Positions 16,493 through 26,343 of a stretch of DNA of 64,000 nucleotides are shown in pieces. This DNA comes from an uncultured Desulfobacter sp. (GTDB taxonomy: Bacteria > Desulfobacterota > Desulfobacteria > Desulfobacterales > Desulfobacteraceae). Within the stretch, counting starts at the first letter, position 1. Every line of letters begins with the position of its first letter. The notes beneath the pieces are model-generated. The model was not told the DNA's origin, searched no databases, and saw nothing but the letters and a program-made list of their open reading frames with translations. The stretch lies in assembly GCF_963677125.1 (NCBI RefSeq), contig NZ_OY781882.1, positions 1,062,501 through 1,126,500 of the forward strand. Direction: 5' to 3'. The position numbers and the translations under genes were made by a program.

Positions 16493-18338
16493 TGTTCGAA
16501 ATCCCTTTGAGCGTGGAAATATTTATGAGGTCGGGCGGCGGGATTTTAACCCGCGTTTGAAAGACAGGATCTAAGAAATACAGTATCTGCTGACCGTATA
16601 CCGTGTTGTACCCGGCAACGAATATCAGCATATCACCAGGGGTTTTAATTCCCCCTTTTTCATCCTTGACCGGGCCTTTCAGCCTCATGCATTCATCCGG
16701 TGTAAGCAACGGCCTGGCCACTTCACTGACAGACACAGAGGCATTGCCCATGCCGCCGAACCGCTTGCCGGATACACTGGTTTTTTTGTCCACCACGGTG
16801 GTTTTCCCGGTCATATCCGATAGCAGCTTAGCGGTTTCTATCTTATTGGGTGCATACGCAATCCTGACATGGCAGTTTGATGTAATTGATTCATCCCGGG
16901 TATAGGCCTCCTGCAATTGGGATAGATCCTGGACAATGATATAAGCCTTCACACCGTAACCGGCCATAAACGCCAGGGCCTTTTGCATGATTTCCAATTT
17001 GCCCAGGCTGGTAAACTCGTCCAGCATGAGCAAGAGCCTGTGTTTATAGCCGACTACGGCCTGCCCGTTTTTAAACTCCATTTTCTGGGTGAATTTTCTT
17101 AACGCCAGATTAAAAAATACACGCAGCAGCGGCCTTAACCTGTCCAGGTTGGCAGGGGATACCACCAGGTATAAATCAACAGGGGTTTGCGAGTTCATGA
17201 TATCTGAAATGAAAAAATCAGACTCTGAGGTGTTTTTTGCGACAATGGGATCACGGTACAAAGACAGGTTGGTAACAGCGGTGGATACCACTCCGGATAA
17301 CTCTCGGTCCGCTTTGATCACAGCCTCACCGGCATAACTGTCAATGGTTGATTGTATGTTGTCTGCCAGATCCGTATCCATGTCCGGATACCGTTTTTTC
17401 AGGATCTGTGCGTGTTCCTTGTCGATCATCGCATACAGCAGGTTTTTCACATCCCCCTCATTGTCGCTCTTTGTAATTTCGGCCACGACATCGGCAAGGG
17501 TGGCATCCTGCTTTGATACAATGACATGCAAAATTAATCCGGTCAGCAACGCATACCCGGCCTGGGTGAAATAGTCTTTCATGCCTTTACCATCCGGATC
17601 ACAGATCATCTGGGCAATATTCTGGGCATCCGCAATGGCATGATTCGTATTAATCCGCACTTCTGCAAGAGGATTCCATTTAGCAAAAGAAAAGGCTTCA
17701 TCGGCAGGATCAAACTTGAGAATTTTATGATGTAATTCTTTGGCCCTGTATCCTGATGTCAAAGCGTAATTTTCACCCTTGATATCCAGGGTTACGCTTG
17801 AGCCCGGCCAGGCAAGCAGCGACGGGATAACCAGGCCCACACCTTTCCCGGATCGGGTTGGCGCAAATGCTAAAATATGTTCCGGCCCGTTATGGATCAG
17901 GTATTTGGTGCCCCGGGCCAATGGAAAACCGCCGACATAGACCCCTTCTTTGGCATCAAGTCCCATGACAGGCAACTCTTTTTTCTTGGCCCAGGTTGCG
18001 GTGCCGTGCAGATTTAAATTGCCTTTCGGCTTTTTCCTGAGAATCAGGAAAAAACCGAAGGCCGTACTGAGGACAAAAGCACCGAAAATCAAATCAACCC
18101 GATTACCCACTGGGGTATCTATTATATATTTGTTCCATTCAAACACCTTCCAGGGCAGGTAATACGTATCAAACACCGGCCTGCCCAGATCAGGATGGTA
18201 TCGCAATGCCATGGCTACGGTTTGCGTGGCATAACTCATAAAAGCAAAGCCCCACAACAAAAAACAAACTGGGAAGAGCAGCGGATACCTGCTTTTTTTT
18301 GCCTTGGCCTGCTTAAGGCCGTATTCTTGTTTTTTCAT
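16482..18338 (-). CDS. traG: TraG/VirD4 type IV coupling protein
   Basis: A 618-aa inner-membrane ATPase that brings the relaxosome to the transfer channel. Two N-terminal membrane helices (about 18-45 and 82-101) precede the cytoplasmic motor. Walker A is PTRSGKGVG (about 160-168), followed by SVTLDIKGE; Walker B is LLLMLDEFTSLGKLE, followed by the conserved IIVQDLSQL. Length and motifs fit IncP TraG. The start shares ATGA with the stop of the upstream primase gene. Confidence 0.95.
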   Translation of the reverse strand: MKKQEYGLKQAKAKKSRYPLLFPVCFLLWGFAFMSYATQTVAMALRYHPDLGRPVFDTYYLPWKVFEWNKYIIDTPVGNRVDLIFGAFVLSTAFGFFLILRKKPKGNLNLHGTATWAKKKELPVMGLDAKEGVYVGGFPLARGTKYLIHNGPEHILAFAPTRSGKGVGLVIPSLLAWPGSSVTLDIKGENYALTSGYRAKELHHKILKFDPADEAFSFAKWNPLAEVRINTNHAIADAQNIAQMICDPDGKGMKDYFTQAGYALLTGLILHVIVSKQDATLADVVAEITKSDNEGDVKNLLYAMIDKEHAQILKKRYPDMDTDLADNIQSTIDSYAGEAVIKADRELSGVVSTAVTNLSLYRDPIVAKNTSESDFFISDIMNSQTPVDLYLVVSPANLDRLRPLLRVFFNLALRKFTQKMEFKNGQAVVGYKHRLLLMLDEFTSLGKLEIMQKALAFMAGYGVKAYIIVQDLSQLQEAYTRDESITSNCHVRIAYAPNKIETAKLLSDMTGKTTVVDKKTSVSGKRFGGMGNASVSVSEVARPLLTPDECMRLKGPVKDEKGGIKTPGDMLIFVAGYNTVYGQQILYFLDPVFQTRVKIPPPDLINISTLKGISNNEI

Positions 18339-20722
18339 CGTTCAAGCCCTACGCCTTTATCTTTGGAAAGATATTTGATCTGGGATTTCAACTGACTTTG
18401 AACCCGGCTCTTACCCATCTTGCATTTGGCCAGGTCATTGAAATCCGTGTACCCAAGCTTTTTTGATTCATCCGTAAATTTGGGGATAATGACTTTCGCA
18501 CCAACGGCTTTGGCCGCTTTTTCGGCCTTTTCCACACCCACATTATTTTTCTTGGCGTGGTCATTATCAGCACAAATGAATAACTCAGCGGTGGGCATCA
18601 ATTCCCGAATCTGTTTGGCCACATTTTCAAGGTTGTTTGCATCAAAGCAAACCACTGCCGGAAGGTGACTCACATCATTAAGGGTCTTTCCTGTGGCAAA
18701 GCCTTCAGCCAGCAGTATGGGTTTTTGTTCATCAAGTTCGCCTATGGTATAAGCGTTTCCCGATTTTTTCCCGCCGGTCAGAAACTGCTTCTTTCCATCC
18801 TCGCCGATAAATTGCAGGGATTCGATTTTGTTGGTTTTAAGATTCTTGGCAGGGACAATCAGCCGATTGTTTTTATCAACCCGGTATTCTTTATCGCCAT
18901 TGATCTTTTTATCTGTAAGGTATGGGTGGGACGTGGTTTTTTCTGCATTGATGTAAATGCCGAACGCTTTTTTAGCTGCTGCGGCCTGATCCTGGTTCCG
19001 CTCGGCTGCCCGTGCTTGTTTATTTCCTGATGTAATAACTGTTTTGCCGATTTCCCCTTCATATTTGAAATTGGCTTTTTCCCCAGTTTTATGGTTCTGA
19101 ATGAAGCCCGCAGGCCTGCCGTCGGGATAAAGCGTATATGCCCCGGATTTTTTGCCGCCCTTATCACCATCAACAGGAACACGGTGCAGCTTGCCGTCCG
19201 CCTGGGGGCTGTCAATTTTCAGGCCGAGCCTTGAAGCCTGATCCTGGAATTGAGCGGTTACTTTGTTCATATCAAGACTCTCCTGGGCAGGTTCGAGCCA
19301 TTTTTTAAAAGGGGCCTGGTCGGTTCCCGGCGCAATAAACCAGGATTTTTCCTGTTTATCCCATTTTGCACCCAGAGCTTTGGCTTCATCTTTCTCTGAA
19401 TACGGCACGTTGATATACACCCTGGATAATTCCGGATCTTTTTCTCGGTCTTGCCGTTTCTCTCCATCAAACCCAGCTTGAAAATTTTTGGTTAGATGCG
19501 GAGCAGGGGAGGGCGCCTGGGGAGGTGGAAAAGATTCGGATTTTTTTTCAAGGGAAGGGGCGATATTCTTCAGATAGGTTACTATTTCACGCTGGGTATC
19601 ATCCAGTTCCTTGTCAAAAGCTGATAACGGATCACTTTTATAGTGGTCGGGCATTAAATCATCAAACAAATCGGGGTTGCTCATGGCTACGGTTATCTTT
19701 TCCGTATACGAAAACAAATTCTTTTGATCAGCGCGGTATTGATCTGCTTTAGCCTGTAATCGTTCCGCTTCCTTTTTTACCAAAGGACTTGATTCCTGTG
19801 GGATATCCGCTTCAATTTTTGCTGTTTTACCTTTCTCTAAATCAAGCCCCATCAGGTATTCAGCGATTTTTTCAGCGTCTTTCATTGCAAACCCGAGTTC
19901 TTTTGCCCGATCTTCCGGCTTTATGGCTTTCAGCCAGGACGAAACATACGCTTTATTGCTCTCTTTTGATTCGGCAGAATAGCCAATGCCGATTTGAGAA
20001 CACACCAGCCAGCTTGATATCTCCGCCCTTAATTCTTCCTTGGCCCTGGAATCCTTATCCGCATAGTCAACGCCCCTGTCCATCATGGATTTATGAGCCG
20101 TGGCATGCGCTAATTCATGAAATACTGTTGAATAATATTTTGATTTATCGTCAAACTGTGATTTGTCCGGCGTTTCAATAGAATGGGTTAAAAAGTTATA
20201 AAACGCCTTATCAAGCTGGCTTCCGGTGATTTCCACATTGGCAGCGGATATCAGTTTTTCTGCCTTATCTTCCGGCCTCCAGGCAGGCTCCGGATGCTTG
20301 TATTCTTCAACACCTTCAATCTGGGTGGCATTAAAAACAGAAAAAGTTTTAAAAATAGGTCTATTGACCTTGGTTATTTTTTCTTCACCGTTTTCGTCAA
20401 GGACAGGCTTTCCTTTATCATCAAGCTCTTTTTCCAATCTGGCAGGTGAATAAAAAAATCCTTTGGAGGCTTTTTGACCTTTTTTGACAAAACAATTCAT
20501 ATCTTTAGCCTGATTGAACGTCATCCACCTGGGGTCATTGTAGCCACTCATTGCCAGGTTAATCAGGTTTACACCTTTATAACTCTGGTCCGTGGTTAAA
20601 TTTTTAGGCAATTCCAGCAATCGACGTTCTTCCCACGGTTTCTGCCAGGGCGCATTGCCTTTTTCAATGGCCTCTAAAACCCTTTTTGAAAAATCATTTA
20701 GCTGATCTTGATATTTACTCAT
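18335..20722 (-). CDS. ArdC-zincin / DUF5710 / TOPRIM primase fusion (TraC position)
   Basis: A 795-aa multidomain protein. Residues 1-110 match the ArdC N-terminal ssDNA-binding domain (KGVNLINLAM, WMTFNQAKD, FSVFNATQIEG). A zincin metalloprotease domain follows with HELAHATAHK near 205-215. A DUF5710-type module (YINVPYSEKDEAKALGAKWD) is near 435. The C-terminus is a primase/TOPRIM unit (AEKTTSHPYLTDKKI, AEGFATGKTLND, ICADNDHAKK). Related proteins protect or prime the single strand entering the recipient: ArdC blocks restriction, TraC of IncP primes. A protein carrying both could be co-transferred. It sits at the traC position, after topB and a small gene. Confidence 0.85.
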   Translation of the reverse strand: MSKYQDQLNDFSKRVLEAIEKGNAPWQKPWEERRLLELPKNLTTDQSYKGVNLINLAMSGYNDPRWMTFNQAKDMNCFVKKGQKASKGFFYSPARLEKELDDKGKPVLDENGEEKITKVNRPIFKTFSVFNATQIEGVEEYKHPEPAWRPEDKAEKLISAANVEITGSQLDKAFYNFLTHSIETPDKSQFDDKSKYYSTVFHELAHATAHKSMMDRGVDYADKDSRAKEELRAEISSWLVCSQIGIGYSAESKESNKAYVSSWLKAIKPEDRAKELGFAMKDAEKIAEYLMGLDLEKGKTAKIEADIPQESSPLVKKEAERLQAKADQYRADQKNLFSYTEKITVAMSNPDLFDDLMPDHYKSDPLSAFDKELDDTQREIVTYLKNIAPSLEKKSESFPPPQAPSPAPHLTKNFQAGFDGEKRQDREKDPELSRVYINVPYSEKDEAKALGAKWDKQEKSWFIAPGTDQAPFKKWLEPAQESLDMNKVTAQFQDQASRLGLKIDSPQADGKLHRVPVDGDKGGKKSGAYTLYPDGRPAGFIQNHKTGEKANFKYEGEIGKTVITSGNKQARAAERNQDQAAAAKKAFGIYINAEKTTSHPYLTDKKINGDKEYRVDKNNRLIVPAKNLKTNKIESLQFIGEDGKKQFLTGGKKSGNAYTIGELDEQKPILLAEGFATGKTLNDVSHLPAVVCFDANNLENVAKQIRELMPTAELFICADNDHAKKNNVGVEKAEKAAKAVGAKVIIPKFTDESKKLGYTDFNDLAKCKMGKSRVQSQLKSQIKYLSKDKGVGLER

Positions 20723-20937
20723 AAGTCAGCCTCCTCACTCTCCAATTGTGCTTTTTGCATTCTCGCCAACTCTTCTGCAGAAATTTTGATAAGGCCCAAG
20801 GATTCTTCCGCATACTCGGCAACATCCCCCGGGATATCGTCAGAATCAAAATCAAGACGGTCAAGCTGTCTCTTCAGCCAGGCTATGTACTCATCAACGG
20901 TCATGTTGCGTTTCATTGCAAAGTATTCAAAATCCAT
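20719..20937 (-). CDS. small acidic protein at the TraD position
   Basis: A 72-aa protein with no family I recognise. The chosen ATG at 20937 has AAGGAG eight bases upstream; longer in-frame starts would overlap the zinc-ribbon codons of topB. It begins DFEYFAMKRNMTVDEYIAWLKRQ, helical, and ends in Glu/Ala-rich helix. It overlaps topB by 11 bases and the primase gene by four. In IncP plasmids a small TraD of unknown function lies between TraE (topoisomerase) and TraC (primase), so this is a positional counterpart only. Confidence 0.65.
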   Translation of the reverse strand: MDFEYFAMKRNMTVDEYIAWLKRQLDRLDFDSDDIPGDVAEYAEESLGLIKISAEELARMQKAQLESEEADL

Positions 20938-23089
20938 TGTTATTCTCCTTTTTATCTGCGAACTGGGGTTTGCCGTTATTGTCAAAATACGTTTGTCTGC
21001 ATTCGGGGAAGCCGGAGCATCCCCACCAGTAATTTTTCTTACCTCCTTTTCCTTTTTTCTTTGATTCACGTTTCACAAGCGGTTTGCCGCAGGCCCGGCA
21101 CTTGTGTTCTGATAATTCTATTTTTTTCTTTGGCGTTAAATCAGGCTTGCCGTTTTTATCGTTGAGGAACACAGGTTTGGCATGCCCATCCTGGTTGAAA
21201 CATCCCCAATACCACGCCCCCTTTTTGCTTTTTTGCCTGCGTAAAGGTTGGCCGCATTCCGGGCAAAGATGAGTGCCCGGCAAAGGCTTTAATTGAAGGG
21301 CGAATATTGCTTTAACAAGTTCAGGGATCTGGGTGGTTTGATCCGTCATGAATTCAGACAGGCTTTCGTTCCCGTCAGCGATGGCAGAAAGCCTTGATTC
21401 CCATTGTGCCGTTGTCACAGGATCAGTGAGTATACCTGGGGCCATTTTTACCAGCTGTCGGCCAAGATCCGTTGAAATGATGTTCTTTTTCTGGAGTTCA
21501 AGCAGTTGCCGGGCTTTTAAGGTTTCGATGATTCCGGCCCGGGTCGCTTCAGTCCCGATCCCTTCATTTTCTTTTAAAGTCTTTTTGGCTTCGGTATCTT
21601 CAATAAACCTGTGGATATTTGCCATGGCCTCAATGAGGGTACCTTCGGTAAACCTTGCGGGTGGTTTGGTTTTTTGGGATTTGATATCAACCGGGCCTAC
21701 GGTTATGCCGTCGTCTTGGTGTACCCCGGGCAAAACCTGATCCTCTGCGGTTTCATCCTTTTGTTCGTTGATGAAGGCAGTCCAGCCTGGATTCAATATC
21801 GTTCGGCCCGTTGATTTCCAGACAGTATGGTTTATGCCGGTCAAAATTTTTTGCGCTTCAAACTCCATGGCGGCATAAAACTGGATGCAAAAGCTTTGGG
21901 CAATCATGCGGTACAGGGCAGATTCGTCGTCTGATAAATTTGAAGGAATTTCACCTGTGGGAATAATGGCATGATGGGCAGTGATTTTTTTCGTGTTGTA
22001 TGCAGCGCTTTTGATGGAGCAATCCGTGTTCCCGGCAATTTGTTCAAGCCCGTGCAGGTTTGCCAAAGCCGTAAGTATATCACCCGCCTCCTGAAACTGT
22101 TCATCCGGCAGATAACGGCAGTCGGACCGGGGATAGGTTGTCAGCTTTTTTTCATAAAGTGCCTGGGCCACATCAAGCACTTGTTTTGCTCCCATACCGA
22201 ATTTTGACGAAGCCGCTTTTTGTAAAGAGGACAGGCAATGGGGTAACGGCGGATTCTTCTTCTTTTTCTCTTTGTGGGCTTCAAGGATTTTCCCTGGCTG
22301 ACCGCTTACCTCTTTTTTGATCCGATAGGCGTCATCAGGGCTGATTAAGCGGCCTTGGTCATCCAGCCCTTTTTGTGTGTCAAGTGGCTGAAACGTACCG
22401 GTGAACGTACCTGCGTCATGGAGGATTTCAATATGCAGGGTGAAATACGGGTGGGGTTTGAAGTTTTCAATAGCAAAATCCCGGTTGACCACCAGGGCAA
22501 GGGTCGGGGTCTGAACCCGGCCAAGGGATAACACGCCCTGGCTGCCGGCATCACGTCCTTTGAGGGTCATGGCCCGGGTGCAGTTCATGCCTACCAGCCA
22601 ATCTGCCTGTGACCTGGCCCGGGCCGCATCGCGTAGGCCGGTATAATTATTGTTATCCGTCATGGATGACAGGGCTTTTTTAACTGATTTGCCATCCAGG
22701 GCAGCAAGCCAGATCCGTTCGCAAGAACCGGTATAATTGTGGTATTCCAGCACCTCATCAACAAGCAGTTGACCTTCTCTGTCCGGGTCTCCTGCATTGA
22801 CGACGATTTCAGCGTCCTTGAGCAGCCTGCCTATGATCTTCATTTGTGCTGCAGCATCTTTTCTGATTGAGGCGTTAAAGGCGTTTGGTAAAATTGGCAG
22901 GTCTTCTTTTTTCCAGGCCTTGTACTTTTCGTCGTATGCTTCGGGCTGGTCCATTTCCAACAGGTGGCCGAAGCACCAGGTAACGACATTTGAGCCGCAT
23001 TCTATGTAACCGTTCCTTTTTTCGACATTCCCCAGGCCTGCAGCAATGGCACGGCCAAGGGATGGTTTTTCTGCGATAAAAAGTTTCAT
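20927..23089 (-). CDS. topB: DNA topoisomerase III (TopB/TraE type)
   Basis: A 720-aa type IA topoisomerase. The TOPRIM domain begins KLFIAEKPS and contains NAGDPDREGQLLVDE; the nucleophile tyrosine is in TYPRSDCRYLP. Two C-terminal zinc ribbons are visible (CPECGQPL...WGC, and CRACGKPL...WGCSGFPEC). I use the ATG at 23089 because AAGGAG lies just upstream of it, inside a longer frame that would start at 23110. IncP TraE and many integrative elements carry such an enzyme, probably to resolve replication or transfer intermediates. Confidence 0.93.
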   Translation of the reverse strand: MKLFIAEKPSLGRAIAAGLGNVEKRNGYIECGSNVVTWCFGHLLEMDQPEAYDEKYKAWKKEDLPILPNAFNASIRKDAAAQMKIIGRLLKDAEIVVNAGDPDREGQLLVDEVLEYHNYTGSCERIWLAALDGKSVKKALSSMTDNNNYTGLRDAARARSQADWLVGMNCTRAMTLKGRDAGSQGVLSLGRVQTPTLALVVNRDFAIENFKPHPYFTLHIEILHDAGTFTGTFQPLDTQKGLDDQGRLISPDDAYRIKKEVSGQPGKILEAHKEKKKKNPPLPHCLSSLQKAASSKFGMGAKQVLDVAQALYEKKLTTYPRSDCRYLPDEQFQEAGDILTALANLHGLEQIAGNTDCSIKSAAYNTKKITAHHAIIPTGEIPSNLSDDESALYRMIAQSFCIQFYAAMEFEAQKILTGINHTVWKSTGRTILNPGWTAFINEQKDETAEDQVLPGVHQDDGITVGPVDIKSQKTKPPARFTEGTLIEAMANIHRFIEDTEAKKTLKENEGIGTEATRAGIIETLKARQLLELQKKNIISTDLGRQLVKMAPGILTDPVTTAQWESRLSAIADGNESLSEFMTDQTTQIPELVKAIFALQLKPLPGTHLCPECGQPLRRQKSKKGAWYWGCFNQDGHAKPVFLNDKNGKPDLTPKKKIELSEHKCRACGKPLVKRESKKKGKGGKKNYWWGCSGFPECRQTYFDNNGKPQFADKKENNNGF

Positions 23090-23106
23090 GATTTTGTTCT
23101 CCTTTT

Positions 23107-24417
23107 TCATAATTTGCCTTCATACGGTTCGCTGAACTCCAAATCTTTAATCGCTATGATGTTCAGGCGATAACCTGGCCGGATGGTTAAGGTGGGGGAC
23201 ATATTCATATGTTTTTCAAGCAGGCCCATGGTTGTCTGTCCCATCTGATCGGCCAGGGCCGTTCCCATGGATTCATTGAGCGTTGTTGTTTCGTCACTGT
23301 TATCGCCGTTCAGTGTGTTCATGGCATAAGCAGTGCCGCCGGTGACAAGGCTCATGAGCAGTGCATGGCCGTAAATCCTGAAATAGTGATTATTGACTTT
23401 GTCTTTGAGACCGGTGTATCCCAGCTGATCCATGCCGGGCATATCCTTCAAGGTCATAGTCCGACCATCAGGAAATATTAACCGCTGCCAGACGACGAAT
23501 ACCCGCTCCTGGCCCATCATTATATTATTCTGGTATTGGCCAAAGACTTTTGTGCCCTGGGGAATGAGCAGGTTATAACCGGTTGCGGTATCCCAGACAT
23601 GTTGACTGACCTGGCCACTGATATAGCCGGGCAAGGTGGAATCAATCCCGGTGATCAGCACAACAGGTATAATGGCCCCGGTTTTAATGGATAACGCATT
23701 GGTCTCCTGATCCATGGAATAACCGTTATCCCACATTGAATCGTCATTGATTTCGGTTTGAGCCGATATGGATAAACCGGTTGTCGTTGTTACCGATGCT
23801 GAGGATTGTGAACCACCATTTCCAAGGCCAAGCCTTGCTTTGGCGTTTGCAAGTTCACTGTTTAAGGCAGACAGTCTTGCTGAAGTTCCAGATTGCCCGC
23901 CGGTCTGGTTAGAGACACCAGACGAGGTGCTGACAATCATTGAGGAGTTATTTTTGTAAACAACCGGATTGGATTCCAAGGCCTGGCGTTGTTTTTCAAA
24001 CCGGTACTGCAGAACGGTGACAAGCTGTTTTTGCCGCTGCTTATCCAAATCAGCTTTTACAGGGTCCTGGGGAGGCGGGTTAGCACGCACAACCTCAATG
24101 GGTTCAAGGGGCTTTCGATCCTCCTTTTTCCCCTGGGTGTTCATATCGCTTTCAGACGCAAGGCCTTTGCGTTGCTTAGGGGCTTTGGGCAGATTAAGCC
24201 CCTCTTCATCTGTGGATACGGATGACTGCTGGGGTTCTATCAACAGGGTTTCTTGATCCTGATCCCCGTTTCTATTATTTCTTTTGCCTTCATCAAAGAT
24301 TGAAAAAAGCAAAAGTAATACAATGATGGCAATGAACAAAAACAGCACCAAGATAGGCTTTTTGCTCAGCACGGTTGTTACGACGCCCGGCCTTTGCAGC
24401 CCCCGTGGTGCACTCAT
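23107..24417 (-). CDS. trbI: TrbI/VirB10 channel protein
   Basis: A 436-aa protein with one membrane helix near 20-42 (PILVLFLFIAIIVLLLLF), a Pro- and charge-rich periplasmic linker, and a C-terminal VirB10 beta-barrel domain (about 230-436; IKTGAIIPVVLITGIDSTLPG, TGYNLLIPQGTKVFGQY, RPGYRLNIIAIKDLEF). It spans both membranes with TrbG and TrbH. It overlaps the trbH-like gene by four bases. Confidence 0.92.
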   Translation of the reverse strand: MSAPRGLQRPGVVTTVLSKKPILVLFLFIAIIVLLLLFSIFDEGKRNNRNGDQDQETLLIEPQQSSVSTDEEGLNLPKAPKQRKGLASESDMNTQGKKEDRKPLEPIEVVRANPPPQDPVKADLDKQRQKQLVTVLQYRFEKQRQALESNPVVYKNNSSMIVSTSSGVSNQTGGQSGTSARLSALNSELANAKARLGLGNGGSQSSASVTTTTGLSISAQTEINDDSMWDNGYSMDQETNALSIKTGAIIPVVLITGIDSTLPGYISGQVSQHVWDTATGYNLLIPQGTKVFGQYQNNIMMGQERVFVVWQRLIFPDGRTMTLKDMPGMDQLGYTGLKDKVNNHYFRIYGHALLMSLVTGGTAYAMNTLNGDNSDETTTLNESMGTALADQMGQTTMGLLEKHMNMSPTLTIRPGYRLNIIAIKDLEFSEPYEGKL

Positions 24418-24839
24418 TTTTTAACCTCGCGTTGGGTATAATTGTCTGCCAGGTTATATCCGGGCATGCGAAACATCCGGCTGAAACTGAATCCGTCACT
24501 GCTTTTAAGGTGGACGTATCCAGTGCCGGGATTTTGCGATAACACGTCAACGACATAGCTGATCTTGACAGCGTTCTGGGTCTGACTGATTGTATAACCG
24601 GCGCGTCTGGCCTGTTTTTCAATCAGTTCGTCAAAGGTTTTATTGCCGCTTTTAAGAAGCGTTATCGTGGTTTTTGCCGGTGGATATTGCTGGATCAGTC
24701 GACTGATGATTTCATCACAGATCAGTAATGGTGGCTTCGATTCAGTCAATACCCATGATCCTTTAGGCGAAAGGTGGGTGCATGAAAAACAGATTAACGC
24801 CAGAAAAAATAGAAGGAGCAGTCTGGTAAGCGTTTTCAT
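24414..24839 (-). CDS. trbH: TrbH-like exported (lipo)protein
   Basis: A 141-aa protein with a signal sequence (TRLLLLFFLALICFSC). The Cys at about residue 20 could be lipidated, although Cys at -3 makes the lipobox non-standard. Position between trbG and trbI, with four-base overlaps on both sides, matches IncP trbH. Similarity to TrbH in the mature part is weak, so the name rests on position, size and export signal. It probably plays the VirB7-like role at the outer membrane. Confidence 0.65.
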   Translation of the reverse strand: MKTLTRLLLLFFLALICFSCTHLSPKGSWVLTESKPPLLICDEIISRLIQQYPPAKTTITLLKSGNKTFDELIEKQARRAGYTISQTQNAVKISYVVDVLSQNPGTGYVHLKSSDGFSFSRMFRMPGYNLADNYTQREVKK

Positions 24840-25678
24840 TTTTTCGCCTCCAGCCGGGTCAGGGTTAATTCTTCCTTATCCTTGCCCACACCCAGGATTA
24901 AATAGCCCTGGTCAAAAATCCGGTCCACAATAAAACAGTTGTTTTTCACCCGGCAGTTTACAAGCCCTTTACCCGCCGCGGTTTTGACCATGAACATGGG
25001 CATTTCCTGCAGTTCGGGCAGCTTGATATACGTTTTAACGCCGTTGTCAAAGACCTGCAGCGGTCTCCAGCCGGCATTTCCGGATATTTCATAATCAAAG
25101 TTTAAATTGGCAATATCAAAGCCATCAGGGGTCGACCTTTTCTCTTTTTCTTTGATTTCCTTTTCCCGGGCCGCTTTGGTGATTGCGATATGGTCCTGGG
25201 GATAGATGAAGCCTGTATACAGCATGTGTTTACGTCGGTCTGACTTGAGATTGATATGATAAACCCGCCGGTCAGTGGTGATAACGGCGGTGGTAGTGAG
25301 CCCGGAGTCCAGGGCTTTGAAAACAACGTGACTGGTGCTGATATCGCCGCTGCCGGAAAACACGATTTCTGCGTACCATCGCGCGTTATCGCCCAGGACC
25401 ATGGAATTGATTACTTCTCCGGGCTGCAGTTCCAGATCAGCCACTTTATACGGGGTAACAATAATAGTTGGATTTGAATGGCCATAAACAAAACAGTTCA
25501 TACCGTTCCGGGTGGTGATGGGGTCCAGGGTGTTTTGTTGCCATCTTGACTGCAGGGCTAAAGGCTTTCTTTCTTTGCTGTCCAATCTGGCTGATACGGG
25601 GCTTACGAAATCCGCAGCCCGGCATGTTGCCAAACCGGCAAAGAATACTGCTATTGCAATTATTATTTGTTTTTTCAT
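24836..25678 (-). CDS. trbG: TrbG/VirB9 outer-membrane complex protein
   Basis: A 280-aa periplasmic protein with a cleavable signal peptide (about 1-21, ending in TCRA). The VirB9-family core is clear: YGHSNPTIIVTPYKVADLELQPGEVI in the N-terminal half, NARWYAEIVFSG, and C-terminal LNFDYEISGNAGWRPLQVFDNGVKTYIKLP followed by FIVDRIFDQGYLILG. It forms the outer-membrane core ring with TrbI. It starts 11 bp after trbF. Confidence 0.93.
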   Translation of the reverse strand: MKKQIIIAIAVFFAGLATCRAADFVSPVSARLDSKERKPLALQSRWQQNTLDPITTRNGMNCFVYGHSNPTIIVTPYKVADLELQPGEVINSMVLGDNARWYAEIVFSGSGDISTSHVVFKALDSGLTTTAVITTDRRVYHINLKSDRRKHMLYTGFIYPQDHIAITKAAREKEIKEKEKRSTPDGFDIANLNFDYEISGNAGWRPLQVFDNGVKTYIKLPELQEMPMFMVKTAAGKGLVNCRVKNNCFIVDRIFDQGYLILGVGKDKEELTLTRLEAKK

Positions 25679-25689
25679 GGGTTACGCTC

Positions 25690-26343
25690 CTATTGTATCT
25701 TTTTGCTGTGACTGATTTCCGACACATATATGCCGCTGGCATTATGGATGATCTCTTGTTGTGTTTCTGGAAGCTTGCGTTTGATGATAAGGTTTGCCTG
25801 AAAAGCAGTCCGGGATCGTTCAACGCCTTTATGTGTGCGCTCTATTTCCGTCCATTCCACCAGCCAGGTTTCTCCGCTGACATACAGGGGCAGGGCCATG
25901 ATTCGCACTTCCACCAATTTTTCTTCGCTGGAAATGTATGGATTGTTGTCTGCATACCATTTAGCCAGGATTCTTTTTGCCGCACCAATTGACATGAAAC
26001 TGGATTGCTTGATGTATTTTTCCTGCAGGGCGATATCAGCCGTGACGGTCCGCCAGGCCGTGATAAACTGGCCCAAGCTGTATTGAATCATCTCCTGGCT
26101 GGTCTCAAGCTTTTTGGCCATATGTCCACCGCTGATCCGTCCGGCCCGGTCAACTTCAACCATATACGGGATCACTTTTTGTTGTCTTAGCTGTATGATA
26201 TTTGCCGTGGAAAGCAGAATCGCGACAATCGAAGCAAGGAGGGCTAACCACCGCCAAAGGTTTCTTTCCTGGATAAAAGATCCATACACTTCGGCCCATG
26301 CCTGCCGTCTGGCGAGATAATGATTTTGAATTTCTTTTGACAT
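25690..26343 (-). CDS. trbF: TrbF/VirB8 assembly protein
   Basis: A 217-aa bitopic inner-membrane protein: a short cytoplasmic N-terminus, one membrane helix (about 30-52, LWRWLALLASIVAILLSTANI), and a periplasmic NTF2-like VirB8 domain (VIPYMVEVDRAGRISGG, WYADNNPYI, EVRIMALPLYVSGETWLVEWTE). It nucleates the inner-membrane part of the channel. It is adjacent to trbL with no gap. Confidence 0.92.
   Translation of the reverse strand: MSKEIQNHYLARRQAWAEVYGSFIQERNLWRWLALLASIVAILLSTANIIQLRQQKVIPYMVEVDRAGRISGGHMAKKLETSQEMIQYSLGQFITAWRTVTADIALQEKYIKQSSFMSIGAAKRILAKWYADNNPYISSEEKLVEVRIMALPLYVSGETWLVEWTEIERTHKGVERSRTAFQANLIIKRKLPETQQEIIHNASGIYVSEISHSKKIQ

Noticed and set aside
20938..21069. Longer N-terminus for the small protein after topB
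   Set aside because: These codons overlap the zinc-ribbon region of topB, and AAGGAG supports the later ATG.
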